Assembly (NCBI RefSeq): GCF_947495205.1 | Contig: NZ_CANLXV010000010.1 | Span: forward strand, 62,001 to 126,000 | Origin: an uncultured Polaribacter sp. | GTDB taxonomy: Bacteria > Bacteroidota > Bacteroidia > Flavobacteriales > Flavobacteriaceae | Length of the DNA: 64,000 nt | Direction: 5' to 3' | Shown here: positions 8,268 through 17,342 of the stretch, in pieces | How positions within the stretch are numbered: the first letter of the stretch is position 1 | Layout of the letters: every line of letters starts with the position of its first letter | Program-made: the position numbers and the translations under genes | Notes under the pieces: generated by a model | Seen by the model: the letters and a program-made list of their open reading frames with translations, nothing else | What the model was told of the DNA's origin: nothing | The model's database searches: none

Positions 8268-10007
8268 TTAATTATTACACAAAGCTAAACCATTTTCTAT
8301 TAATTTAGTGTAACTTTTGTTACTTTTTAGATTTTCTAAAGAATTTAAAATCATTCTTTTAATTGGTAAATTATGTTTTACAGTTAATTCATATAGCTCT
8401 AATAGCAGCAACCAATCTTCTTTATAATTTGCCATAAGATCTTTATAAATGGTTGTAATATTTTTTTCGGTTACTGTTTTTTGTTCTCTAAGATTTTTAA
8501 CTTTTGTATATAAATTAAACAAAGCCAATTCTTGCTTAGAATATACTATTTTTTGTGTTTTTGTTACAGAAACTTGTGTGTCATCTGCAAAAGAATTTAA
8601 ATCTGCTGCACCTGCATAAGCAGAAACCACTTCTTTACCAACAGCCATATCATAAACGCCCCACTCTGGTTTAAACAATATTTTTTCGCCATAAGAAACC
8701 GTACAATTTTTAAAAGAAATTAATAAAATTTTACCTCTTAAATCTCTTGTACCGGTTATTACTTCTCCTTTTACTTTTACACCGCCTTCAAAATCTAAAC
8801 AAATTGTGTTCCCTTCATATATTTTATAAGCTTCTAAATCTCTAGGGCTCATATTTTCTATTGCAATATTTATGCCTTTTAATTTACCTACTGGGCTTCC
8901 AAAACCATCTTTATGCGTTTCTATTCCATGCCCAATTAATTCTTTATCTCTATTTGATAGTGCTGTTTTTCCAAAGGTTTGAAAATAAATAGGTTTGTTA
9001 TTACCATTTGCGATTACCTCAGTAAAAACTCCAGAAACCTGCAAACCAGTACTTAAAACTATAGTACCTAAATTTTTGGAATTAATTAATTTTGTTATCC
9101 CTTTTAAACCTCCTGTTCTTATCGCCATTTTATTTGCGAACTGCTCTAAAACTAAGCTTAAATGCGCAAAATCTGGGGTTACAAATAAATGTGGTTGTGG
9201 TTTTGTAATATCAAAATTTACATTTGCAGCCTCAATTGAATAGGCTATTTTTTTTACATCGTCTTTTAAACACCAAGCACTTTCACCTATAGAAGACAAC
9301 AAACCTGCTCCATAAATTTTTGGTTGGTCTAAGGTTCCTATTAAACCATACTCTACAGTCCACCAGTGTAAGTTTCTTATTTGCGCCATTTCAGAGAGTT
9401 CTCCCATATTTTCTTGCAAATATGTTACATGTTCTTGAGCTTGTTTTATATCTTTTTGTGTTGAATTAGGATTTTCTTTTAGTATTGATAATAATCTTAT
9501 CGCTTCATAAATTTCAAAATCTTTTGCAGAAGAAATTGCTTTGGCTCCTATTTCTCCAAAACGTCTTAAATACTCTGCATATTCAGGATTTGCAATAATT
9601 GGCGCATGACCTGCTGCTTCATGAATAATATCTGGCGCTGGCGTATATTCTATATGATTAATGGTACGCATATCAGACGCAATTACCAAAACATTATACG
9701 CTTGAAACTCCATAAAAGCATTTGGCGGAATAAAACCATCAACAGAAACTGCAGCCCAACCAATATCTTTTAATATTCTATTCATACCTTCCATATGTGG
9801 AATTTCTTCTGTTGAAATTCCTGTTTTTGAAAGACCTTTTACATAAGAATTATGTGCAACCTTACTTAAATAATCTATATTTATGCGCATAACATACCTC
9901 CAAACAGCCTGGTTTTGTGACGTATATTCATTGTAAGGTTGTTTTACAATATACTTATGTAAGTGTTTTGGCAACTTTTTAGTAACACTATTTAATTTAA
10001 AGTGCAT
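8268..10007 (-). CDS. Aromatic amino acid hydroxylase (phenylalanine 4-monooxygenase-like), long form
   Basis: A 579-residue pterin-dependent aromatic amino acid hydroxylase, which converts phenylalanine to tyrosine with tetrahydropterin and O2. The 2-His-1-Glu iron site is visible: His129 and His134 in DIIHEAAGHAP, and Glu219 in HWWTVEYGLIG. The catalytic domain occupies about 1-330. Compared with the roughly 260-300 residue proteobacterial enzymes, this one has a C-terminal extension of about 250 residues that I cannot assign. Long forms of this kind are usual in Bacteroidota. No N-terminal ACT regulatory domain is seen. It is followed by a rhodanese gene in the same transcription unit. Substrate preference (Phe or Trp) cannot be decided here. 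Confidence 0.88.
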   Translation of the reverse strand: MHFKLNSVTKKLPKHLHKYIVKQPYNEYTSQNQAVWRYVMRINIDYLSKVAHNSYVKGLSKTGISTEEIPHMEGMNRILKDIGWAAVSVDGFIPPNAFMEFQAYNVLVIASDMRTINHIEYTPAPDIIHEAAGHAPIIANPEYAEYLRRFGEIGAKAISSAKDFEIYEAIRLLSILKENPNSTQKDIKQAQEHVTYLQENMGELSEMAQIRNLHWWTVEYGLIGTLDQPKIYGAGLLSSIGESAWCLKDDVKKIAYSIEAANVNFDITKPQPHLFVTPDFAHLSLVLEQFANKMAIRTGGLKGITKLINSKNLGTIVLSTGLQVSGVFTEVIANGNNKPIYFQTFGKTALSNRDKELIGHGIETHKDGFGSPVGKLKGINIAIENMSPRDLEAYKIYEGNTICLDFEGGVKVKGEVITGTRDLRGKILLISFKNCTVSYGEKILFKPEWGVYDMAVGKEVVSAYAGAADLNSFADDTQVSVTKTQKIVYSKQELALFNLYTKVKNLREQKTVTEKNITTIYKDLMANYKEDWLLLLELYELTVKHNLPIKRMILNSLENLKSNKSYTKLIENGLALCNN

Positions 10008-10034
10008 AACTTAAATTTTGTTAAATTATTCTCA

Positions 10035-10042
10035 CAAAATTA
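10035..10042 (-). promoter_or_regulatory. -7 box of the hydroxylase promoter
   Basis: The minus strand reads TAATTTTG, a full match to TAnnTTTG, 27 bp upstream of the hydroxylase ATG. Confidence 0.5.
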
Positions 10043-10174
10043 AACAATAAAATACGATTACTATATTTATCAATAGTTAAAAAAACACTTTTATAACAAT
10101 TTGTTAATTTTTATTACTCATAAATACACAATTAAAATACTTAATTAATTCTAAAAAACAAATTACTCACTAAA

Positions 10175-10410
10175 ATGATTGCTAAATTATAGACAAAAAA
10201 AAGAATGCTTATTTCTTTTGGATCGTATTAAAGTTTTTAAAAAGTGAAGAAAAAATAAAACTATTTTCCCCTAAAAAAAGCAAATCAAAAAAAATAGAAA
10301 AAATTGAGCAAAAAACTAAAAAAAAGGATAATAAAAACTCTTTTAAAACTTTAGCCTATTTAGCTTTTGGTAGTTATTTAATTTGCTGCTTTTTCTATCT
10401 TATAAAATAA
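10175..10410 (+). pseudogene. Small Lys-rich membrane-anchored protein, apparently frameshifted near its start
   Basis: An open frame without a start codon runs from 10186 to TAA at 10408-10410 (74 codons). An ATG at 10175 reads MIAKL and then stops; adding one A to the AAA at 10184-10186 would join the two into a 78-residue protein. The predicted protein has an aromatic N-terminal part (NAYFFWIVLKFL), a long Lys/Ser linker and a C-terminal hydrophobic helix (LAYLAFGSYLICCFFYLI). A clean forward terminator begins 2 bp after the stop, which supports a real gene now or in the recent past. The rest of the 632-bp gap 10008-10639 holds only promoter-type sequence. Confidence 0.45.
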
Positions 10411-10411
10411 A

Positions 10412-10442
10412 AAAGACTATTCTAACAATTAAAATAGTCTTT
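10412..10442 (+). terminator. Intrinsic terminator-like hairpin
   Basis: Perfect 10-bp stem AAAGACTATT / AATAGTCTTT around an 11-nt loop. It lies directly after the stop of the small ORF ending at 10410. The T run after the stem is short. Confidence 0.6.
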
Positions 10443-10639
10443 CTAAACCTTCTTACAAACTAATTCAAATAATTATAAAATGGTTAATGTTTAATATAAT
10501 AGACTACCAAACCACCAATTAGTTGCATGTTTTATTTAAAATTAACATTTTTTTAACGTTTTAAATTACGCTATCGGTTTCGTAAAATAATGTGTCTAAG
10601 CCAAAAAACTTTCTTATTTTTACTGTTCAAATTTAGAAA

Positions 10640-12157
10640 ATGAGCAAGAAAGTAATCTTAATGATTTTAGATGGTTGGGGCATAACCCAAGACCCAAAAG
10701 TATCTGCAATTTACAATGCAAAAACACCTTATATAAATTCACTTTACACAAAATATCCTAATGCATCGTTAAGAACAGACGGAGAGCATGTAGGTTTACC
10801 AGAGGGCCAAATGGGAAACTCTGAGGTGGGCCATATGAATTTAGGCGCTGGTAGAATTGTATATCAGAATTTAGCAAGAATAAATAAAGCTGTAGAAGAA
10901 AAAACTTTAGGTAAAGAAAAAGTTTTACTTGATACTTTAAATTACGCAAAAGAAAATAATAAAGATGTTCATTTATTAGGCTTAGTTTCTAATGGAGGAA
11001 TTCACGCACACATTAATCATTTAAAAGGAATTTTAGACGTTGCTAAAGACAATAATGTAACTAATGTTTACCTGCATGCATTTACAGATGGTAGAGATTG
11101 TGATCCAAAATCTGGAACCTATTTTATTAATGATATTCAAGAGTACATGAAAAAAAGTACTGGAGAGTTGGCAACCATTACAGGCCGTTATTATGCTATG
11201 GATAGAGATAATAGATGGGAACGTGTTAAAGAAACTTATGATGGTTTAGTAAATGGTATAGGTAAAAAAACAACCAATGTTATTGCAGAAATGAATGTAA
11301 ATTATGAGGCTGGCATTACAGATGAGTTTCATAAAACCATTATAAACACTAATGAAGATGGCAGCCCAAAAGCACAAATTAAAGAAGGTGATGTTGTTTT
11401 ATTTTTTAATTATAGAACAGATAGAGGAAGAGAATTAACCAATGCCTTATCTCAAAATGATTTTCCTGAATTTGGAATGAAAAAACTAAATTTATATTAT
11501 ACAACCATTACGCTTTACGATGAGAGCTTTAAAGGAATTAATGTAATTTATAATAATGACAACATTAAAAACACACTTGGAGAAGTACTTTCTAATGCTG
11601 GCAAAAAACAAATTAGAATTGCAGAAACCGAAAAATATCCGCATGTTACTTTTTTCTTTTCAGGCGGGCAAGAAGCGCCTTTTAAAGGAGAATCTAGAAT
11701 TTTAAGAAACTCACCAAAAGTTGCTACTTACGATTTAAAACCAGAAATGTCTGCATACGAATTAAAAGACGCACTTTGTGAAGATTTAGAAAAAGGAGAA
11801 GCAGATTTTGTTTGTTTAAACTTTGCAAACGGAGATATGGTAGGGCATACAGGTATTATGGAAGCAGCTATAAAAGCATGTGAAACTGTAGATGAATGTG
11901 CAAAAGCAGTTATAGAAACTGGTCTTAAAAACGGATATTCTACACTTTTAATTGCAGACCATGGTAATTGCGAAACTATGATGAATCCCGATGGATCTCC
12001 TCATACAGCGCACACCACAAACCCTGTTCCTTTTATTCTAATTGACAAAGAAATAAAATCAATTAAAAGTGGTATTTTAGGAGATATTGCTCCTACCATT
12101 TTAGATTTATTAGATGTTAAGCAACCTAAAGAAATGACTCAAAAATCATTACTATAA
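10640..12157 (+). CDS. gpmI: 2,3-bisphosphoglycerate-independent phosphoglycerate mutase
   Basis: A 505-residue cytoplasmic glycolytic enzyme that interconverts 3- and 2-phosphoglycerate using two Mn ions. It belongs to the alkaline phosphatase superfamily. The metal-binding N-terminus VILMILDGWG, the phosphoserine loop GQMGNSEVGHMNLG with Ser61, TDGRDCDP, the RYYAMDRDNRW block, ADHGNCE and HTTNPVP are all present. The length is normal for the family (about 505-515). It leads a forward run in which the next gene starts only 2 bp after its stop. Confidence 0.97.
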   Translation: MSKKVILMILDGWGITQDPKVSAIYNAKTPYINSLYTKYPNASLRTDGEHVGLPEGQMGNSEVGHMNLGAGRIVYQNLARINKAVEEKTLGKEKVLLDTLNYAKENNKDVHLLGLVSNGGIHAHINHLKGILDVAKDNNVTNVYLHAFTDGRDCDPKSGTYFINDIQEYMKKSTGELATITGRYYAMDRDNRWERVKETYDGLVNGIGKKTTNVIAEMNVNYEAGITDEFHKTIINTNEDGSPKAQIKEGDVVLFFNYRTDRGRELTNALSQNDFPEFGMKKLNLYYTTITLYDESFKGINVIYNNDNIKNTLGEVLSNAGKKQIRIAETEKYPHVTFFFSGGQEAPFKGESRILRNSPKVATYDLKPEMSAYELKDALCEDLEKGEADFVCLNFANGDMVGHTGIMEAAIKACETVDECAKAVIETGLKNGYSTLLIADHGNCETMMNPDGSPHTAHTTNPVPFILIDKEIKSIKSGILGDIAPTILDLLDVKQPKEMTQKSLL

Positions 12158-12159
12158 TT

Positions 12160-12759
12160 ATGAGATTTTTTTTTGTAATATTTTCTACAGTGCTTTTTTT
12201 AGCATGCGGTGCCAACCAAAACATAAACGCAAGTAAAAAAGAAATAACTCACAAAAAAACAGCAAAAGATTTCAGAAAAAAAGCAAACCCAGCAAATGCA
12301 ATAAAGAACAAAAAAGGTTCCTTAATTGGGTTTGTTAATAAAGGTTCTTTTACAGATACTGCTTACAAGTCTTGGTTTAATAATAGATACAAGCAATACA
12401 ATACAGACAAGGAAGTAATTGCTAAAATTAAAAAAGAAATAAATAACTACACTATAAAAGGGTTTATGGGAACATGGTGTGGAGATAGTAAAAGAGAAGT
12501 ACCCCGCTTTTTTAAAATTTTAGAAGAAACTGGTTTTAACAAAGATTATTTTGAATTAATTGCTGTTGCACGAGATAAAAAAACACCAAAAAAATTAACA
12601 AAAAGCTTTAATTTAATAAGAGTTCCAACTTTTATTTTCCTAAAAAACGGCAAAGAAATCGGTCGTTTTGTAGAAAAGCCAAGAGAAACTATAGAAAAAG
12701 ATATTCTAAAAATAGTTACAGAACAAGGCTATAAGCATTCTTACGACACATCTAAATAA
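12160..12759 (+). CDS. Thioredoxin-fold lipoprotein (TlpA-like)
   Basis: A 199-residue predicted lipoprotein: a signal sequence with lipobox LFLACG (Cys16), a Lys-rich linker, then a thioredoxin-like domain from about residue 90. The active-site region reads GTWCGDSKREVPRF, so the second Cys of a CxxC pair is replaced by Ser. A cis-Pro motif (RVPTFIFLKNGKEIGRF) is present. A single-Cys site suggests that it is not an ordinary dithiol reductase; it may form mixed disulfides or bind ligands. It sits between gpmI (2-bp gap) and the HAD gene (0-bp gap) in an operon. Confidence 0.85.
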   Translation: MRFFFVIFSTVLFLACGANQNINASKKEITHKKTAKDFRKKANPANAIKNKKGSLIGFVNKGSFTDTAYKSWFNNRYKQYNTDKEVIAKIKKEINNYTIKGFMGTWCGDSKREVPRFFKILEETGFNKDYFELIAVARDKKTPKKLTKSFNLIRVPTFIFLKNGKEIGRFVEKPRETIEKDILKIVTEQGYKHSYDTSK

Positions 12760-13158
12760 ATGAAAACTAACAACTTAATTATTGCTATAGATTTTGATGG
12801 CACTATTGTAGAAGACGCCTACCCTAAAATAGGTAAACCACAACTATTTGCTTTTGAAACTTTACGCAAACTTCAAGCAGAAGGCTACCGCTTAATCCTT
12901 TGGACCTATAGAAGTGGTAGCGCTTTAAGCGAGGCTGTAGCTTTTTGTAAAGAAAATGGTATTGAGTTTTATGCTGTAAATAAAAGTTTCCCAGAAGAAG
13001 ACTATAACGATAAATATAGCCGAAAAATAAATGCCGATATTTTTGTTGATGATAGAAATATTGGTGGCTTTATTGGATGGACAGCAGTTTATAAAAAGAT
13101 TTTAAACCAAGAACCTCCACCCGTTAAAAAGAAAGGATTCTTTTCTTTTTTAAAATAA
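12760..13158 (+). CDS. Small HAD-like hydrolase
   Basis: A 132-residue minimal HAD-superfamily protein resembling the BT0820-type proteins of Bacteroidota. Motif I is IAIDFDGTIVED with the nucleophile Asp; RLILWTYRSG corresponds to motif II; the metal-binding acidic motif is DIFVDDRNIGG. There is no cap domain, so substrate range cannot be predicted. It begins immediately after the stop of the thioredoxin-fold gene. Confidence 0.88.
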   Translation: MKTNNLIIAIDFDGTIVEDAYPKIGKPQLFAFETLRKLQAEGYRLILWTYRSGSALSEAVAFCKENGIEFYAVNKSFPEEDYNDKYSRKINADIFVDDRNIGGFIGWTAVYKKILNQEPPPVKKKGFFSFLK

Positions 13159-13189
13159 AACCACAACTTAACAATTCCTTAAATTATAG

Positions 13190-13197
13190 TAACTTTG
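13190..13197 (+). promoter_or_regulatory. -7 box of the map promoter, decides its start
   Basis: TAACTTTG matches TAnnTTTG and ends 18 bp before the ATG at 13216. A TTG in frame at 13195 falls inside this box and so cannot be the translational start. Confidence 0.6.
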
Positions 13198-13215
13198 CGG
13201 TTCAATTTTTTTAAT

Positions 13216-14019
13216 ATGATTAAAGTTAAAACCAGAGAAGAAATAGAAATTATGCGCGAAAGTGCTTTAATAGTTTCTAAAACATTGGGCATGCTTGCAA
13301 AAGAAATAAAACCTGGTGTTACTACTTTGTACTTAGATAAATTAGCAGAAGATTTCATTAGAGAACAAGGAGCAATTCCAGGTTTTTTAGGATTATACGA
13401 TTTTCCTAATACACTATGTATGAGTCCTAATTCTCAAGTAGTACATGGTATTCCTAATAAAAAACCTTTACAAGAAGGCGATATTATTTCTATAGATTGT
13501 GGTGCCAAGAAAAATGGTTTTTACGGAGATCATGCCTACACCTTTGCCATTGGAGAAATAGCAGAAGAAACCAAACAACTTTTAGAGGTTACTAAAAAAA
13601 GTCTATATGTAGGTATTAAAGAATTTAAAGCTGGCAATAGAGTTGGTGATGTTGGTTATGCAATTCAGAAATTTACAGAAGACCATGGTTATGGTGTGGT
13701 TAGAGAATTGGTTGGTCATGGCTTAGGAAGAGAAATGCACGAAGAACCTAATATGCCAAATTATGGCAAAAGAGGAAGAGGTAAAAAATTTGTAGAAGGT
13801 ATGGTAGTTGCCATAGAACCCATGACAAACTTAGGTACCCATAAAATAAGACAGCATAATGATGGCTGGACAATTACAACTTTAGACAATAAGCCTTCTG
13901 CACATTTTGAACATGATGTTGCCATTGTAAACGGTAAACCAGAATTACTTTCTACCTTTAAATATGTGCACGATGCTTTAGGTATTGTTACTAATGAAGA
14001 AGACGAATTTCGTCAATAA
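13216..14019 (+). CDS. map: Methionine aminopeptidase, type I
   Basis: A 267-residue enzyme that removes the initiator Met from nascent proteins. The metal ligands of the pita-bread fold are visible: Asp in IISIDCGAKKNGFYGDHAYTF (two), His in VGHGLGREMHEEP, Glu in AIEPM and Glu in the FEHDVAI segment. I place the start at ATG 13216 (MIKVKTREEIEIMRES), the usual beginning of the family, because the longer frame uses a TTG inside the promoter. The HAD gene ends 57 bp upstream, and map has its own promoter. Confidence 0.96.
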   Translation: MIKVKTREEIEIMRESALIVSKTLGMLAKEIKPGVTTLYLDKLAEDFIREQGAIPGFLGLYDFPNTLCMSPNSQVVHGIPNKKPLQEGDIISIDCGAKKNGFYGDHAYTFAIGEIAEETKQLLEVTKKSLYVGIKEFKAGNRVGDVGYAIQKFTEDHGYGVVRELVGHGLGREMHEEPNMPNYGKRGRGKKFVEGMVVAIEPMTNLGTHKIRQHNDGWTITTLDNKPSAHFEHDVAIVNGKPELLSTFKYVHDALGIVTNEEDEFRQ

Positions 14020-14067
14020 AACAATTATCAAAAAACCTAATGCTACCCTTTAGAATCTTCTTAAACC

Positions 14068-14835
14068 GTGTCTATTTTTAAAGCCATATTAAATACAATA
14101 CCAAGACCTTTACTTATAAAAGCAAGTTATTGGGTAAGACCAATTATTGCTTGGCATTTAAAAGGAGATCAGTTTACAGATCCTATAGATGGCAAGTCTT
14201 TTCGTAAGTTTTTGCCTTATGGTTATGATAAACAAAGAGAAAATGCCTTATCGCCCTCTACCCTGTCTTTAGAAAGACACAGATTAATGTGGCTTTTTTT
14301 ACAAAATGAAACTAATTTTTTCACTTCAACAAAAAAATTAAAGGTATTACATATAGCGCCAGAACAATGTTTTTTAGATCTCTTTAAAAAACAAAAAAAT
14401 TTAGATTACACCACATCAGATTTAGAAAGTCCTATTGCAGATGTTAAAGCTGATATTTGTAACCTTCCATTTAAAGACCACTCTTTTGATATTGTTTTTT
14501 GCAATCATGTTTTAGAACATATTACAGATGATAAAAAAGCAATGCAAGAACTCTATAGAGTTTTAAAAAAAGGTGGTTTTGGTATTTTTCAAATTCCACA
14601 AGATTTGTCTAGAGAAAAAACATTTGAAGACAACACGATTACAGATAAAAAAGAACGCACCAAAATCTTTGGACAATATGACCACGTAAGAGTTTATGGT
14701 AGAGATTATTTTGAGAAATTAAGAAATATAGGCTTTACTGTGAAAGAAGTGGATTATACAAAAAAAATCGCTTTAGAAGAACTAAAACGATTTTGTTTAA
14801 TGGAAGACGAAATTCTTCCTGTATGTTATAAATAA
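14068..14835 (+). CDS. SAM-dependent methyltransferase
   Basis: A 255-residue class I methyltransferase of the methyltransferase-11 type, with a GTG start. A basic N-terminal region of about 90 residues precedes the Rossmann core. Motif I is unusual (KVLHIAPEQCFLD instead of a GxGxG loop). TTSDLESP would bind the adenosine ribose, and motif post-II is SFDIVFCNHVLEHITDD. It ends 7 bp from the convergent gene at 14843. The acceptor is unknown; related Bacteroidota genes are annotated only as methyltransferases. Confidence 0.82.
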   Translation: MSIFKAILNTIPRPLLIKASYWVRPIIAWHLKGDQFTDPIDGKSFRKFLPYGYDKQRENALSPSTLSLERHRLMWLFLQNETNFFTSTKKLKVLHIAPEQCFLDLFKKQKNLDYTTSDLESPIADVKADICNLPFKDHSFDIVFCNHVLEHITDDKKAMQELYRVLKKGGFGIFQIPQDLSREKTFEDNTITDKKERTKIFGQYDHVRVYGRDYFEKLRNIGFTVKEVDYTKKIALEELKRFCLMEDEILPVCYK

Positions 14836-14842
14836 TAATCGG

Positions 14843-16156
14843 TTATTTTTTAAATTTTCTTAAAAAAGCAGGTAACTTTTCTAGTGTTTCATCTCCCTTA
14901 ATTATTTTATCTTGGCTAAAAATTCTATAAATACCATCTTCTATTTTAACAATTTTTGATTCCCCGTCGTAAATTGCACTTTTATCTTTAGGCTCAGAAA
15001 CTTCCGTTCCGTTTTGGTTTATCCAAGATACCTCTCCTTCTTTAATACCTTGCAATTTATTTTCATAAAAAGCACCAAGGTATTCCAAATCAGAATCTAC
15101 ATATAAAACAGTACCATCTACAGAACATAAGTAAGCAAATACATTGTAACTACCTTCTTGATAAAGTGGGTGCACACCACCACCTAAATGACCGCCAAAA
15201 TTGTACCTCTCTTTATCTAATTTCAACTCGCCATCTTTGTTATACTTCTTTATGATATCATTCTTTTTTAAAGCTTTTAAAACTTCTTCTACATTTGCTA
15301 CTCTAACCACTTTATTTTGATTCAAGTCAAAAACTAATGGTTCAAAACAATTGTTAGGATATGTAACCAATCTACCATTACCTCTTGGCAGCATTACTTG
15401 ACCGTAATGTGTAGCTAAAGGACTTATGTCTGAGGGTGGTGGCAATAAATTACCAGAACCATTATTGGTATTAAAATAGTAAATTTTTGTAGGATTTTTC
15501 TGTTTGTCTTGCAGTAAAATATAACCTTCAAAACTAGACGCGAAAGAAAACTCTGTTGCTTTTACAACTGTAATTGCTTTATCATTAACAATACCAAATT
15601 TTCCTTTATTTTCAAATATTGCAAATTTATTTTTATTAAAATTATAAATGGTATCTGCTATAACAGATAATTTTTCCGCCTGAATTGACCAAACAGCTTT
15701 TAAAGAATCTATTTTTCTAACTTCTCTCTCTTTTCTTAAACGCTCTTGTTCCTTTAATGCTAGTTTTTGTTTTACCTCTTTAATTAAATCGGTTATTGTA
15801 ATTTGAGTACTTAAATTATCAGAAAAAGCATCTGATCTTTTATTATTTTCTAATAAAAAATATTGCTTAGAGTATTTTAAAGACTTTTGCAAAAAATCTA
15901 ATTTTAACTCTTCTGTAGGTTGTAATTCGTATTGATCTAAATATATAGATCTACCCAACAACGCTACCTCTTTATCTGTAATTGTATCTATGTATTCTAA
16001 CGCTTTTTCAAAAGAAATTCTGGCAGAAGCAAAATCTATATCTTCTTGTACTGCATTTTTAGCTCTTTTTAAAAAAACTTTTGCGAAATCTTCTTTAGAT
16101 TGCGCCAATAAAGTAGAAGCTGATATAAATAATAGTACTAATGTTATCTTTTTCAT
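14843..16156 (-). CDS. Exported protein with WG-like repeats, unknown function
   Basis: A 437-residue protein with a clear signal peptide (residues 1-18, ending LLAQ). An N-terminal helical region (20-165) is rich in Lys/Glu and may be TPR-like (ARISFEKALEYIDT). The C-terminal half holds segments reminiscent of WG/KWG repeats (NKFAIFENKGKFGIVNDKA, near residue 195), followed by several beta-rich stretches. I do not recognise a definite family. It is the last gene of a minus-strand pair after apbE (71-bp gap). Confidence 0.75.
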   Translation of the reverse strand: MKKITLVLLFISASTLLAQSKEDFAKVFLKRAKNAVQEDIDFASARISFEKALEYIDTITDKEVALLGRSIYLDQYELQPTEELKLDFLQKSLKYSKQYFLLENNKRSDAFSDNLSTQITITDLIKEVKQKLALKEQERLRKEREVRKIDSLKAVWSIQAEKLSVIADTIYNFNKNKFAIFENKGKFGIVNDKAITVVKATEFSFASSFEGYILLQDKQKNPTKIYYFNTNNGSGNLLPPPSDISPLATHYGQVMLPRGNGRLVTYPNNCFEPLVFDLNQNKVVRVANVEEVLKALKKNDIIKKYNKDGELKLDKERYNFGGHLGGGVHPLYQEGSYNVFAYLCSVDGTVLYVDSDLEYLGAFYENKLQGIKEGEVSWINQNGTEVSEPKDKSAIYDGESKIVKIEDGIYRIFSQDKIIKGDETLEKLPAFLRKFKK

Positions 16157-16227
16157 GATAATTTTTTAATTTAACAATTCACGCGCAAGATAAAGAAAAA
16201 ATATTTTTTTCTTTATAAAATGCATAC

Positions 16228-17220
16228 CTAATCATGGGTATAATTTGTGAATTCTGCTAGATTTCCTTTTTTATCAATATAAATTAATATTACTTGCAAA
16301 TTCGTTTTTTTTTGTAGGAAATTTTTCGATTTCTCTAAACCCATAGCCATAAATGCTGTTGCATAAGCATCTGAATCTGCGCAATCTAAATTAGAAATTA
16401 CAGAAGCACTTAGTAAATTACTCTCTAAAGCTAATCCTGTTTTAGGATTTATAGTGTGTACGTATTTTACACCCTCTTTGGTAAGCCTAAATTTTCTATA
16501 ATTACCAGAAGTAGCCATAGATTTATTAGACAAGTTTATCTTTTTAAAACCAGAATTATCTATTGCTTTAACAGGATCTACCAATTTAATTAACCATGGT
16601 TTTTTATTTTTTTTAAAACCTTTTGTTCTAATTTCTCCACCAATTTCGACTAAATAATTGTTTAACTTTTTTGATTCTAAAAAACGAGAAATTACGTCTA
16701 CACCAAAACCTTTGGCTATTGAATTAAAATCTAAATAAATTTCTGGTAATTCTTTAACTATGAATTTGTTTTTAATAGCCACTTTATTAAAACCAACCCA
16801 TTGCATTTGCTTTTGTACTTCTTGCTGGGTAAGGTTGTTCATTTCTTTTTTAGGTCCAAAACCATATGCATTTACCAAATTACCCACTGTAGGATCAAAA
16901 TAACCATTAGTTTCTTTAAAAATTCTTTTTGATTTTTCAAAAACTTCAATAAAATAATCGTCAACTTTTATGTTTTTATGTTGATTATTTATTTTTGAAA
17001 TATCAGAATTAGGCAAATAGGTAGATAATGATTTATTTATTTTTTGAAATAAAGCTTCTATTTCTGGTGTATAATTTTTTTCGGCATTTAAATAAGTTAT
17101 TTTATATGTAGTGCCAAAAACAAAACCTTTTAATGTGTAATCTTGGGAAACATTTTCTTTTTTACAAGCAACGAAAAAAAGTAAAAAACAAAAGATTTTA
17201 ATATATTTTATGACTTTCAT
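16228..17220 (-). CDS. apbE: FAD:protein FMN transferase
   Basis: A 330-residue lipoprotein (lipobox LLFFVACKK). ApbE proteins attach FMN to Thr residues of periplasmic flavoproteins such as NqrB/NqrC, using FAD and Mg2+. Matching landmarks are GFVFGTTYKITYL, LFQKINKSLSTYLPNSDISKIN, GYFDPTVGNLVNAYGFGP, DFNSIAKGFGVDVI, VEIGGEIRTKG and HTINPKTGLALES. The C-terminal SDADAYATAFM-like block (DCADSDAYATAFMAMG) carries the metal site. Length is normal. Its Nqr targets are not in this window. Confidence 0.93.
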   Translation of the reverse strand: MKVIKYIKIFCFLLFFVACKKENVSQDYTLKGFVFGTTYKITYLNAEKNYTPEIEALFQKINKSLSTYLPNSDISKINNQHKNIKVDDYFIEVFEKSKRIFKETNGYFDPTVGNLVNAYGFGPKKEMNNLTQQEVQKQMQWVGFNKVAIKNKFIVKELPEIYLDFNSIAKGFGVDVISRFLESKKLNNYLVEIGGEIRTKGFKKNKKPWLIKLVDPVKAIDNSGFKKINLSNKSMATSGNYRKFRLTKEGVKYVHTINPKTGLALESNLLSASVISNLDCADSDAYATAFMAMGLEKSKNFLQKKTNLQVILIYIDKKGNLAEFTNYTHD

Positions 17221-17305
17221 GTTTAATTATGTTAGAGAAAGTAAAAATACGCTATAATTTTTTCACAAAAAATTTGTAAATACTATAATAATAAAACGAT
17301 TTTGT

Positions 17306-17313
17306 TAAATTTG
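17306..17313 (+). promoter_or_regulatory. -7 box of the OmpA-family gene, decides its start
   Basis: TAAATTTG is a full TAnnTTTG match. The in-frame GTG at 17313 uses the last base of this box, so translation must begin at the ATG at 17343. Confidence 0.6.
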
Positions 17314-17342
17314 TGGCTATTAAACCATATACATATTCAAGA

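Noticed and set aside
13195..13218. TTG at 13195 as the start of map
   Set aside because: It lies inside a consensus -7 box (13190-13197); the ATG at 13216 gives the conserved N-terminus.
16189..16216. A/T-only palindrome after apbE as a terminator
   Set aside because: The stem has almost no G-C pairs and a bulge, so it is too weak to call.
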